The position numbers and the translations under genes were made by a program. Shown here in pieces: positions 33,003 to 44,208 of a stretch of 64,000 nt of DNA. The DNA comes from Lytechinus pictus (Eukaryota; Echinodermata; Echinoidea; Temnopleuroida; Toxopneustidae). Where the stretch lies: contig NC_087252.1 of NCBI RefSeq assembly GCF_037042905.1, forward strand, positions 1,867,501 to 1,931,500, in the 5' to 3' direction. Under the pieces are notes generated by a model. The model saw only the letters and a program-made list of their open reading frames with translations, did no database searches and was not told the origin of the DNA. Numbering within the stretch: position 1 is the stretch's first letter; each line of letters begins with the position of its first letter.

Positions 33003-33564
33003 CTCGCCACAGGCCGGGCCTCGACGATGTCGATAATCAAATCAGCGCTGTCACACAATCAACAGCTGATCGCATACAATTCTGTGCATGCCTAGTACAC
33101 ATAATATACCGTACGATGCATGTGGTCTCGTTACCAGCTGTGCAGTCTAATCGTGCACGCGTACATGTACATAAGCCATGCGGCAAGTGCGTCAACAATT
33201 CTAAAAACCCCGTGCTAAAGACTATGCGTATTCCGCATCCCATATTGCATTGCGCGTTTATTTTACCATCGTGAAGCTTCCGGTGTTACGGAAGACTCGG
33301 ATATTGCATCGACCGTACCGTTCAACTTAAACTTAAAGCTAGCATTTTTTTGCAAGGGCGATATAAAAGATGCGCTTGCTCCGCCGCCGGAGAACGTAAT
33401 TATGTGAAGTATTTTTTACATTGTCGATGGTATTTTATTGGGGCGATTCTGAAATAAATAGTAGCCCCAAAGCATTGGGTTTTGAGCATTTTTAGGGGCG
33501 ATTTGGGCTGTCATGGGGGCGAAATCGCCCTTCGCCCCCGTGTAATTCCGACCCTGAGTGGTAT

Positions 33565-33775
33565 GGTCCACAAAATGAACTAACCCTATTCAAAATGAGA
33601 ACCAATTAAAGAATAGAAGGATGATCATGAGGTAAAACTGAATACTAATGAGAACTAAACAATAAAGCTATGTGGAGTGGAAAAGAACAAGGGAAAACTA
33701 GACAGCATGCCTGAGGGGAAAATGAACGAGAATGGAATGAACCTGGTGAAGTGATGTTGCTATGACAGATGAACA
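33565..33775. other. Spacer before minisatellite
   Basis: AT-rich, no feature. It follows directly on the hAT target duplication. Confidence 0.4.
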
Positions 33776-34290
33776 ATGTATGAGGATTAGTGGAGATGGA
33801 ATGAAGGATGGGATTAAGACAATGTATGAGGATTAGTGGAGATGGAATGAAGGATGGGATTAAGACAATGTATGGGGATTAGTGGAGATGGAATGAAGGA
33901 TGGGATTAAGACAATGTATGAGGATAGTGGAGATGGAATGAAGGATGGGATTAAGACAATGTATGAGGATTAGTGGAGATGGAATGAAGGATGGGATTAA
34001 GACAATGTATGAGGATAGTGGAGATGGAATGAAGGATGGGATTAAGACAATGTATGAGGATAGTGGAGATGGAATGAAGGATGGGATTAAGACAATGTAT
34101 GAGGATAGTGGAGATGGAATGAAGGATGAGATAAAGACAATGTATGAAGATTAGTGGAGATGGAATGAAGGATGAGATTAAGACAATGTATGAAGATTAG
34201 TGGAGATGGAATGAAGGATGAGATTAAGACAATGTATGAAGATTAGTGGAGATGGAATGAAGGATGAGATTAAGACAATGTATGGGGAGA
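33776..34290 (+). repeat. 45/46-bp minisatellite, about 11 copies
   Basis: Head-to-tail copies of GATGGAATGAAGGATG, GGATTAAGACAATGTATG, AGGATTAGTG in 46-bp units, with 45-bp variants (33905-34150) that lose one T and so keep a spurious 15-residue repeating frame. Later units carry GAGATTAAG and GAAGATTAG variants. Confidence 0.9.
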
Positions 34291-34554
34291 TGGAAAGAAT
34301 GACCATCTCATGACATGGGATATAAAGTTAAATGTAGACAATTAAACTACCGAAAGCAAAATGTACATAGAAAAAACTTAGAATAAAGCAAATTTGACCT
34401 TTAGGAATCAGTCATTCGAAGACCACATTGATTATAATATTTTATATTCATTACACATATTTACCGGTAAGTCTGGACCCTATCTTTGCCCCCACTCCAT
34501 ATGAGAGATTTTTTAAAGGATTTAAACATTTTTCCTTGGGTCTACAAGGACAAG

Positions 34555-35361
34555 TAGGGACAGTGATTTTCCGCGATCGCGGAAAACGGACGGAATTCAC
34601 GGAAAGGGCCTTTTGAAACGGAAAATGGCATTTCAAACGGAAAATCACGGAAAACGTATTTTCCCTCAAAATACACAGAATAGCAACAGAAATTACTCCA
34701 AAATCACAACAAAATGAGAATATTAAATGGCCAAAAAACCCCAGAAAACACGATCTCACTTCGCTACTATCATGACAATTCACACATCGTGACTGCACTC
34801 GACATCAGCACACTCGATTGTACCCCGCACCGTACCCGTACCCGGCCGGCCGGATTGGGCTTCACATGCACACATGTACGTATCGTTCAACTACATGTAC
34901 ACAGTTGTGTTGTTGTGTGTTGTTGCCCTCTACGTTTGAAGATGTAACAGCACGATATCGTGGTCTTAAAATCCAAGATGGCGGATTGGGAAAAGACGAT
35001 GACTGATGATAACGATGTCCAAAAACCCCCAAAATTATCGATGAAATATCATTTCACCGTGAAATAATGCTAATAATATGAAAGGTGAGGATGTATGCAT
35101 GCAAAATGGGTGTGTTAAAATATTTTATTCACCCGCATAGATCCGATTAGAACGGATTTTATTGTGTTGTTGGTACAGTAGCAGATACAAATTTTGACCA
35201 GTGCGAGTGTGCATGTAAATGTGTAAACGGAATTGTCACTTTTCCGTGTGTACAAAGTCTATGGGGAAACGGAATTTCTGTTTTCTGACATGCTGAAACG
35301 GAATTTGAGATTTTCTGAAACGGAAAAGGCAATTTTTTGAAACGGAAAATCACTGTCCCTA
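34555..35361. mobile_element. MITE with TAGGGACAGTGATTTTCCG termini
   Basis: The left TAGGGACAGTGATTTTCCG and right CGGAAAATCACTGTCCCTA ends are perfect inverted repeats. The 6-bp direct repeat GACAAG flanks them (34549-34554, 35362-35367). GAAACGGAA-type words recur inside (34560-34660, 35225-35345). It inserted into the end of a family B repeat. Non-coding. Confidence 0.8.
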
Positions 35362-35850
35362 GACAAGTCCACCCCCAAAAAAGTTGATTTTTAGTAAAAA
35401 GAGAAAATCCAACAAGCATAACATTAAAAATGTCATCAAAATCGGATGGAATATAAGAAAGTTATGACATTTAAAATCTTTGTTAATATGCTCATCCTGG
35501 TCAGTATGCAAATGAGGGGACTGATGAATTTACTCACTATTTCTTTTGTATTTCATTATATGAAATATTCTAATTTTCTCCTCATTCTCCTGTGAAACAA
35601 AGTTTTCTTCTTCCCTGAACATGTGGAATTACCATTATTTTAACAATTTTTTGGGGGTCAAGATGGTCCTTACTGTCAAATCAATTAAAATCCAAATATT
35701 GTATAATTGTATATTGTATATTGTATATATTGTATAATTGAAATAGTGAGGGACACTGACGCTCTCATTTGCATAATATCACTGAGTTGTGCATACAACT
35801 ATTTTGTGAAGAATATAAAGCTTGAACTTAAAGATAAATTCCAGTTTTGG
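35362..35850 (-). repeat. Family B dispersed repeat, minus orientation
   Basis: Starts GACAAGTCCACCCCC and contains the family landmarks in reverse order: AATCCAACAAGCATAACA, TCGGATGGAATATAAGAAAG, GCAAATGAGGGGACTGATGA and TGTGCATACAACTATTTTGTG. Other copies are at 47815-48221, 49917-53676, 54371-56576 and 56740-56935. Non-coding. Confidence 0.7.
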
Positions 35851-36484
35851 TAACGATCTAAAAATGACTTTTTACAGAATCTGATATAATGACCACCAAA
35901 GTGTCTGTTTATATGAATAAAAAATATGTGCCAAAGGATTCTGGAAGAAATTGTGTAATTGCTGAGAAATAAGCAAAATAAGCGCGGATTCGGTCACTTC
36001 CGTCGGGTCTTTATTTTAGCAATAATAATACACTGTCCCACGTGTGCCTATCTGTGTTGGTGATCTTCAGTGTGAACATTTTTCAGCGTAGATTTCAAGA
36101 TTTTACAAAGTTCAGTTTATGTAACCGTACCAGATCTAGATCCTCGATGATATACTGACAATTAAGCCTTATTTTACAGACCTTCTCATGAAATCAGTGT
36201 TTACTGCAAATACTGGAATTTCTCTTTAAAATAAAACTTTCTTATTTTACATCCAATTTTATGAAACTTTCAGCATTATTCTTGTTTGATTTTTCTTTAT
36301 TGATTCAAATCAGCATTTTTCTGGGCTGTCTAGACTTGACCTTGAATAGGGAGGACATAGAAAATATACAGTAGTTGAGGAAGCACAAGTGACCTTTTTC
36401 ACAAATTTTACCAATTAATAATGAAAGATATCTAATTTTCTAACAAATACATGTAGACCTAAAAACTTGCATGCGAGGGTAGCT
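35851..36484. other. Non-coding spacer
   Basis: AT-rich with no recognised gene or element. Confidence 0.4.
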
Positions 36485-36659
36485 GGTCAAACAGCATGAA
36501 TATTTATTATTATATTGGATCGCTCAGAAAATACCAGAAATATTCCAAGAGTTTGGGAAAATATTCCACTGATTCATAAAATATTTTCCCAAACTCTTGG
36601 AATATTTCTGGTATTTTCTGAGCCATCCAATATAATATAAATATTCATGCTGTTTGACC
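36485..36659. repeat. Long near-perfect hairpin
   Basis: GGTCAAACAGCATGAATATT (36485) is complementary to AATATTCATGCTGTTTGACC ending at 36659. The arms are about 80 bp, with CAGAAAATACCAGAAATATT / AATATTTCTGGTATTTTCTG near the centre and a loop of about 15 bp. No flanking target duplication is obvious. Confidence 0.85.
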
Positions 36660-37107
36660 ACTGACCAGCGACGCGATGTTTTGAAATCGGCCGTGAATAA
36701 TTACGTGTGAGGAATTTAGATACTGGCCCAAAATCACAAATTTTGAGGATAACCGGAGGATGGACACGGAGTAAAATAAGGTCTTAAGTTAAGGATGAAG
36801 AGTAAGGGCCTTATCGTGAAATTTGTCACCTCTCTTGTCGTGTGTGTCGGTGTGTGTGCGATCGTGTGTACAAAGTCAATGGGAGTGGAAAGATGTCACC
36901 ACCGCTGACGAAATAAACGGCAATGAATGGACTGGTGACATAAACCACGATAATGCCAGAGTAAGAAGTAAAGTTTTTTTTTCCTTTTATATCCTTTTTT
37001 TTCTATCATTTTTACAATAAACCACCATTTGATCCCACCTTTGTCACTCAGTATATCCGAACTGGTTCACCGTCGCGATGTACGGGCAGGTGGAGCGTGG
37101 TGTAGCG

Positions 37108-37522
37108 CACCCAAGGGTTCATCACATGCCGCCGCGCACAGAAAAATCAAGCCATAGAAGTCGTGTGTTGTGGACCCAAGAAGTGAGATCCCAGCACGCG
37201 CGACCCACTAGTTAGAAATCCACTGCCAAACGCGGTACGTGGTGCGAGGTTAGTATACTAGTATTACTACTAACCTCGCAATAACGTGTGTGAGTGGTGT
37301 AGCGGCACTCACAGTCACACGTATTGCGAGGTTAGTTACTTAGTATTACTATAGTCTAAGACATAGCATACTAACCTCGCACCACGTCCACGAACCGTGT
37401 TTGGCAGTGGATTTCTAACTAGTGGGTCGCGCGTGCCGGGATCTCACTTCTTGGGTCCACAACACACGACTTCTATGTCTTGATTTTTCTGTGCGTGGCG
37501 GCATGTAATGAACCCTTGGGTG
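37108..37522. mobile_element. Foldback MITE with 8-bp target duplication
   Basis: Ends CACCCAAGGGTTCAT / ATGAACCCTTGGGTG. Exact 8-bp direct repeat GTGTAGCG at 37100-37107 and 37523-37530. The arms extend about 170 bp with few mismatches. Around the centre, TGCGAGGTTAG and CTAACCTCGCA words occur in both orientations, giving secondary stem-loops. The GTGTAGCG target word also occurs inside near 37295. Non-coding; the duplication size is of hAT type. Confidence 0.88.
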
Positions 37523-37530
37523 GTGTAGCG

Positions 37531-38495
37531 GTAGTGAAGTGGAGCCTGCACGAACGTTGCGAACATCGCTCGAGGTACCCACTCATTCAATGAACAAGGT
37601 TATGATATAACCTTGTTCTCAGTTATATCTCCATGTGTGGCAAAATAAGGATGGCAATGTTTGGCTTATTTTCTCTTTTTCTTTGGGACAAATGCTTGAT
37701 TTTTTTACACTGACAGTTTTCATTACACCTATTCGTCATACAACTTGGCCCTTAAGTAAATTTGATTCTTTAAATTATTTTTTTCTTAATCAAAAAAAGA
37801 GATAAAAAATGAAAATTTTCTTGCCATATTATTTTCCACCAATAGAGGGCGTACACAAAAATATGCCCAAAATTCAAGTTTTTGAGCGCTCTAGTGAATT
37901 CAAAAATTATTCCCAAATCACTAATGAAAAATAAATTGCAATTGTACGGAAATTAGTAATTTTGGTCACAAAAGTGATATTTTAATCATTTTTTTAAGTG
38001 TGTGCTCTGTACAGCATTGGCATGCCATAGTCCAACCTGTAGATTCCCCACCTGCGGCGAGGCGAGTGCCATCGCCATTGCAACTGCAAGCATGATTGAT
38101 TGGTCTCCCCGACACAGGCGACACACCGGTTTCAATCCCTGATCCCCCCCCCTTCTATTTCATTTTCTATAGATTTAGAGCATTTTACACAATCAATGGA
38201 CGATCTGTCATAATCTAATAAATAAAATTATTGGAATACAAAAACGGAAGATTAAATAATATAGAAATATTTTTATTTTAAATTTACCTCTAGGCTCTAA
38301 TTTCTACACGCCGTGTCCAAATCTTTTACTATGACTTCTTATCTTGTTCTTGATGCGGCACTAGGGGGCGCTCTTTCTTTTTCTTCAGAGTTATCAATAG
38401 ACATTTTTCTTCAAGGCCTTGTTTTTCTTTTGTTTGTCGATTTTTATGGTTATATCCGGTTCCATGCGTTCCATGACAATAATCCGCAGATAATT
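37531..38495. other. Non-coding spacer
   Basis: No gene recognised. A poly-C run lies at about 38144 and AT-rich stretches throughout. Confidence 0.4.
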
Positions 38496-38570
38496 GCTCC
38501 ACCGACAACTACTTCGCCGACAACTGCTCCGCCGACAATTGCTCCACCGATATTTGCTCTGCCGACAACT
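38496..38570 (+). repeat. 15-bp tandem repeat, GCTCCGCCGACAACT type
   Basis: Five 15-bp units (variants GCTCCACCGACAACT, GCTCCGCCGACAATT, GCTCCACCGATATTT, GCTCTGCCGACAACT). A second cluster of the same units occurs at about 38806-38860, so the two clusters may bound a 360-bp element. Confidence 0.75.
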
Positions 38571-38910
38571 CCTTTGTCATTGTTTTGACAAAGCAATTTA
38601 TGTCATTGTTTTAATCTCCATTTCAATCCAATTAGGCTACTATTTGAATTTTCAATTGTCTAATATTCATCACTTTCTGATATATTGTATTTTTAAATTT
38701 TATTTATTAAATTTAATGAATTTCTATTTTGCAGTTGCTCTTTAAAAATTATTTGGTATAAACCATGGTTGAATTGAAATGAATTGAACTGCTCCCGGTC
38801 GATACCGCTCCGACGACAATGCTCCACCGATATTTGCTCCGCCGACAACTGCTGCTCCGATCAGGGGCCGCTGAACGGTTTTCAAATTCAACATTATTTT
38901 ATACAGAAAC

Positions 38911-40392
38911 CACTGGCGTAAATCCCGGGGGGGGGGGGATGGGGGGATATATCCCCCCCCCCACTTTTCGAGGAGGGGGGATGGCCTGTACAAACATCCC
39001 CCCCCCACTTTTTACGAAAGAAATGAAGAAAAAAATCACAATAGATAATTGTTTTATTGGTGAAAATTCTTCCTAAAATACCGCTTAACAAATAAAACAA
39101 TATTATTGAATCATAAAATGAAAATAAAGAGCCATTTCACCATTTCCAAACGAAATACTTATGTCCTTATTATAACATTGAAGAGAAACCCCTGTTTCTT
39201 CCAATTCATCAATGTTGGGGTCTTTGGGAAGAGATTAAGATGGAATGTCAATTTTTTTTAATGTAATCTCTAATAAAACCATTAAACCATCATGGGGTAA
39301 AAAAAGATAATAATATTGGAGGGGTATTTGCCATATGGACATACAGTGGCGTAACTACGGGGGGCATGGGGGCACATCCCCCCATCGGCTGAAAAAAAAA
39401 ACGGGGAAAGGGGGAAAGGAGAAAAAAGGGAGAAAGGAAGAGACACGTAGTGGGGAAAGAAGAAAATGTTATTCATTATAATGTTATATTATATCATAAT
39501 TATGTTATGTTACATTAAACTTTATGAAACATAATTTGCCCAGGGCCTACGTCTTTTTTATTGTTCCTGGTGCTCGCATTGTCTGTTTAACGAGATATAT
39601 AATCCTGTTGTACTAAAACATCCCGTTTTCAAGTCAATATAAACCAAATATATATCCTAGCACTTGTTATCATTGTTTTATGTAGTGACATATGCTTCTT
39701 TTTCATGACTCAAAAGTGATTGCCCCATGTTAAGGTCTTCTTATATATGGAACATTTCCTGTCCGTGATTACGTTCACACTATAGTGGATTGGTGAGATA
39801 TGTCTGCTCTTCATGAATTCCTAAAATCAGTCCTTAAAATATCCCTTCTGATCTGAATATCAAAAATTTTCAGCTCGTGCTTCGCGCTCGCATCATTTGG
39901 TTAATGAAATACGTATGGTCCTAGTTAATTCCTACAAAGAAACCTTAGAATGCCCCACTTCAGGTCTGAATTATCTAATTTTTCAGCTCGCGCTTTGCGC
40001 GCGCATTGTTTAGCGAGACAGGTACGCAGGTACCTATCATGATTACACAAATTTGATTATATTGTCCCTTTTTTGGTGTGAATATAAAAATATTTCAGCT
40101 CGCGCTTCGCGCTCGCATTATTTGATCAGTGAGATACATATCCGTTTAATGACATTGTCCTTAAAATGTCTCTATTATATATAGGTCAGTATAACTGGCA
40201 ACTTAGCGCGCTTCGCGCACTCACTTAGTGATTAAAATTTTTTACTGGTGCCCCCATCCCCAATGCCGTGACCCACGGTACGCTACTGTGGACATATCAA
40301 TGACAATTCCTTGCATATCTGATTGCAAAAAAATGCCAAAATATTTCAGTCATCCCCCCCCCCCCACCCATCAACACGGATTTACGCCAGTG
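38911..40392. mobile_element. hAT-type MITE (outer), with 8-bp target duplication
   Basis: Ends CACTGGCGTAAATCC / GGATTTACGCCAGTG-like (right ACGGATTTACGCCAGTG). Exact 8-bp repeat ACAGAAAC at 38903-38910 and 40393-40400. G and C runs lie next to the termini. It contains the inner element 39344-40288, so its own length is about 537 bp. Non-coding. Confidence 0.88.
39344..40288. mobile_element. hAT-type MITE (inner, nested), with 8-bp target duplication
   Basis: Ends CAGTGGCGTA / TACGCTACTG. Exact 8-bp repeat TGGACATA at 39336-39343 and 40289-40296. It lies wholly inside the element 38911-40392, so it inserted later. Three internal units of about 112 bp start CAGCTCGCGCTTCGCGCTCGCAT-like at 39871, 39984 and 40096. 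Confidence 0.88.
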
Positions 40393-40400
40393 ACAGAAAC

Positions 40401-41162
40401 GTTTTGATACTGTTACCGATTACCGATCCATCGATTTTCAAGGAAACAGCACATTGAAAACTTTTGTCCGTTCTTTTAAAGTCAGAATTTTGACCCTATC
40501 ACAAAAAAAAAAGATATAAGACTGCTATATAAAATAATTATTCATCCTCATCTTGATTATTGCACCATCAATCGGATGGATGAAACAATAACAGAATATC
40601 ATGATTATACATCCTCAATACTTCAATACAGAGTGCTAATGACTTACTATTCACTGTTTAGATCGATCTGTCAGATGTTTATGATACTTGATAAATGAAA
40701 ATCTGTTTATTCACATATTTAGATTAATAAACAATAAGTTGCCCCCCCCTCACGTTTGAAAGCAAAAAGAATATAGAGAAAAAAATGCTGTAACCAATCA
40801 TCCCTTCTTTGGAGGGGGGGGGGGGTGATCCTGGGGGCAGGGGGAACAACGCCCTCACATTTCGAAGCATTGGGTCCCTATATACCCAAGAAAAATACCC
40901 CTTACAAACAATTATGTTTAATGCCCTTTCCATCTTAGAATGACCCGTTTTATGAGTTAACAAGTGCCCCCCATTCTTCTAAGTGCCTTTTGTCGTATGG
41001 GATAAACCGTCCTTCCTTTTTTCGCTCATTTCATATCCGATCAGCACCCGTAATCGCTTTAAAAATGTTTTTATTGCCCCTGTAGCTCCCTTTTTCATAG
41101 TTTTCATGAGTTATTGGTCGATAAAGATGTTGAGCAGAATTATGATTGCGATGTCTTTTGAT
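40401..41162. other. Non-coding spacer with poly-C/poly-G blocks
   Basis: Contains C- and G-runs at 40741 and 40815 that look like degraded MITE termini, but no pair of ends could be defined. Confidence 0.4.
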
Positions 41163-41170
41163 AAATAAAT

Positions 41171-41652
41171 CCCGGGGGGGGGGCACTCAGTATATAATGC
41201 ATAGTGGGTATGTGCCGCGGAGGGGACCCCCATTTTTACACTCAAATTTCCGTTCCAAGGCATAGCATTTTTGACTTATCGAGAAAAAAGAAGAAAGAAA
41301 TCAGCTCCAAAGCTTCGCATATTTTTCGTTACGCCGTTCCGGTCGCATTGATCTGCTACAATTTTGGTGAAAAGCGGCCGTAGAGCGCTTTTCGACCATC
41401 GCCTAAGCGCGAGCGCACCCGGCGGAGGCCGCGCTAGCTGCGTCATGCACGATTGCCCGTTCCATAGGGATGCATACGCACTCACAGAGATACGGAGATC
41501 CGTTCCGAGGACCCCCGTTTTCACAAACATTTGTAGTTCCGAAGCCCGTTCCGAGGACCCTCCTTTTTACAATAAGCCCGCTCCAAGGCCCCCGTTTTTT
41601 GCCTCGCCCGCGGCACACCCCTACCACTTTTTTGGTCGAGTGCCCCCCCGGG
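41171..41652. mobile_element. MITE with CCCGGGGGGGGGCACTC termini, 8-bp target duplication
   Basis: Left CCCGGGGGGGGGGCACTC and right GAGTGCCCCCCCGGG. Direct repeat AAATAAAT at 41163-41170 and 41653-41660. Internal CGTTCCGAGGACCCCC-type words recur at about 41500, 41550 and 41580. The flank is AT-simple, so the duplication alone is weaker evidence than for the neighbours, but the termini are clear. Confidence 0.8.
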
Positions 41653-41660
41653 AAATAAAT

Positions 41661-42015
41661 AAATCATGAATATTATGATTTTGGGTCTTAATATGGCCAA
41701 ATAATGATCACTACAATTGTGATTTGGCGAATGAACCCACTTTATCTCAGAATCTGTGTACATTTTTTTTTTAACTTAGGATAGACCCTTTTAATATTAT
41801 TGGATGTGATTACAAAAGCATTCTGTGACTAAGTGTCCCTTTTGATCCCCAATGAGTGGTCAAACTGGTCATTTTTTGGTTAAACAAAATCGCCAAAATG
41901 TCGTAAGCACGGTCAATAAAACCCACATTAGAAGAATACCAGCGCATGCAGGACTTACTACCCCATATAAGCTTGTCAAACCTTCCCGCCACCAAAAATT
42001 CTAATTAAAACACCC
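41661..42015. other. Non-coding spacer
   Basis: AT-rich, no feature seen. Confidence 0.4.
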
Positions 42016-42023
42016 TATCTCCA

Positions 42024-43292
42024 ACGGCGTAACAGGGGTCGGTGGCCAGGGGGGGGGGGGGGGGGGGGGACAAGAGCCAACACTTTCCCGGTCATATCAT
42101 GGTATGAACAGGCGTAAAGGTGTAATGAGGCGACGATTTTGAGAGGGCCAGACATTGCGTATTAGGCAGAATTTATCTTTAAAATAACAGTTACGAGTGA
42201 GCAAAAATTTTGACATTTTTAGTACAAAAATCCAATTTTGTGATAGATTTTGACATGATATCCAGAAAATAATATATTTCACTCTTTTCTCTTTCCATTC
42301 CTTTTTTGTGGTCTGTATGCCACTGTGAACATGATTTTTAATCAAATCGCGGGTATATATAGAATATAGCTTTTACACAACACATTTATTCAACCAAGTT
42401 GAACCAAATATATTTGAGGGGGCAAAACATAGCAATGTGGGAAAATTTGTAAACAGTCGCCAGCGAGCAAAGCGAGCTGAAAAAAAATGCCTATTGAAAT
42501 TAGATTTTAATTATGTGATAGATATCCATTATATTCAGCAAATAACACATTTCATTGTTTCCATTCATTTCATTATACGTTGTCTCCTATAATATCTTTT
42601 ATTTCCTCTTGGGTGTGGAACCAAGACTCCCCCCGCGCCTGTACGCCAGTGGTTGAACGTAAAGCTTAATGTAGGAAGGGTCCCTACAGGGGGCGTTATA
42701 GAGCCATATGAAGGTTATAGATGAAGAGTCCCCACATACTGCGTGGGGTCTGGGGCAAAGCCCCGGTAGCTTATTTGCATAAAATTTAGCAAGCTTATAG
42801 CACAATGTTGTATGCAGTCCATCTTTCGTCCCGCTCTTTATTTTCTATCCTCGGCAGCCCGGTCATGTTATTAAGATATTTTTTTTCTTGTCCCTTTTCT
42901 TTGTTTTCCAATTTAGCTTCTGACTTATTCCATTCTACCTTCATTTCCCGCTATTGTTTGCCATTTTGTCATCTTTTAATTTATTTCCCATAATGCTATT
43001 GCATTACATAGGCCGATTTCGGAATGATTTGTTCTTTCTCAAATGTTATTTCGTTCCTTTTCCCGCTTTCCTTCCTTTTCCATTAAAAATATTTTGTTCT
43101 TCTTCGTTCTCTTTTCACTTTTCCCTTTCCTTTTCCTCCTTCCCTTTTCCTCCTTTCCTTTCCTTTCCCCCTTTTCTTCCCCTTTCCCTTTCTTTCTTTC
43201 TCCCTCCCTTTTCTTTTTTCCCGTTTTTTTTATTTTCCCGGTGAAATCCGCCAGGGGGGGGGGGGCAGCTTGCCCCCCGCCTGTTACGCCTA
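42024..43292. mobile_element. hAT-type MITE, GGCGTAACAGG termini
   Basis: Left ACGGCGTAACAGG and right CCTGTTACGCCTA. Flanking TATCTCCA (42016-42023) and TATCTCCT (43293-43300) match at 7 of 8 bases. A long G run follows the left end, and a pyrimidine-rich tract and G/C run precede the right end. No coding region. Confidence 0.75.
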
Positions 43293-43300
43293 TATCTCCT

Positions 43301-44162
43301 AGAACATAAAGAAAGACGCTCCCAACCCCTTTATGTTAAAATTTGCTAAAATTTGCGTTTCTAATTTTAAAACTATTCTGGAGCCCCGTCGCGACGCGTC
43401 GCTTTCGGGTCAATTGGGCGACCCTCAAGTTTATGATCAATATGGAGCCCCTAATTCTAAGGAAAAACGAACTAACAGGACTGAGAAAGATGCTGGATAT
43501 ATTTTATGAAAGCTGGGAGACTTGATTGCTTACAGATTATTGCAAAGCTGACTGGTAATGTGAATGTTGTGCTATATTTCAGATTGCAGTGCGGATTTTG
43601 GAAAAGAAAAATAACTTGTTTGCTAAATATTTATGGACCAGACGCGGCGGAGCGACATTGAAGTGGGTGGCACCGGAAATAAAGGGCACTTTATTTTTTG
43701 AAAGATGCACTGAAAACAAAGTATCATAAAAAAAAATCGAATATCTACCCCAGTCTAACATAAAATAATATATGATGCAAAATCACAACATACGTTTCTG
43801 CCTGACATGCTTGAACTATAGCTGTGTGTTTCGATGTAATTTTAGAATGAACGATCTTTTTTACGGGGAATTTTATTCATATATCCAGAGTTTGACTTTT
43901 ACTGGGGGGGGGGGGGGGGCTGATTAATGCACGCCAAGCGTGCCAACCCGGTGTGGTGCCAACACTTACAGAGCCGGCGCTCCCTTGCTTGGAGAAGAGT
44001 GCAGGGAGGGGGAGTTTCCCGCCCGGAGCGCGAAGTTTTTTATATCTATACTCAAATTCATATCAAAATTAAATTTTGCGTCTCTCGAAGAAAACTGAAA
44101 CCATGCAGCCGGGCGAATTGTTAAATAAGGAGTGATGAGAAAGACTAACAGGAGGAAAATCT

Positions 44163-44208
<46 letters not shown>

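Larger units (their letters stand above)
28183..33556 (-). mobile_element. Complete hAT-superfamily DNA transposon
   Basis: 5374 bp. Termini CAGGGTAGGAATTA (28183) and TAATTCCGACCCTG (ending 33556) are inverted repeats with one mismatch in 14. An exact 8-bp target duplication AGTGGTAT lies at 28175-28182 and 33557-33564. The left subterminal region has GGGGCTA four times within 100 bp, and the right has GGGGCGA / CGCCCC / AGCCCC words, likely transposase binding sites. It encodes an uninterrupted four-exon transposase (33002-29888, minus). Two short foldback repeats (28590 and 29219) lie between the gene's 3' end and the left terminus. It inserted upstream of PIH1D2. Confidence 0.9.

Noticed and set aside
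33945-34154. Repeating 15-residue protein
   Set aside because: Only the 45-bp units keep frame; neighbouring 46-bp units contain stops. It is minisatellite translation.
36823-37020. Candidate 5' exon of the zinc-finger gene
   Set aside because: A GT follows in a plausible place, but phase cannot be shown to fit, composition is not coding-like and the distance is large.
42805-43309. Phe/Ser/Pro-rich frames resembling membrane proteins
   Set aside because: They are translations of a pyrimidine-rich tract inside a MITE.
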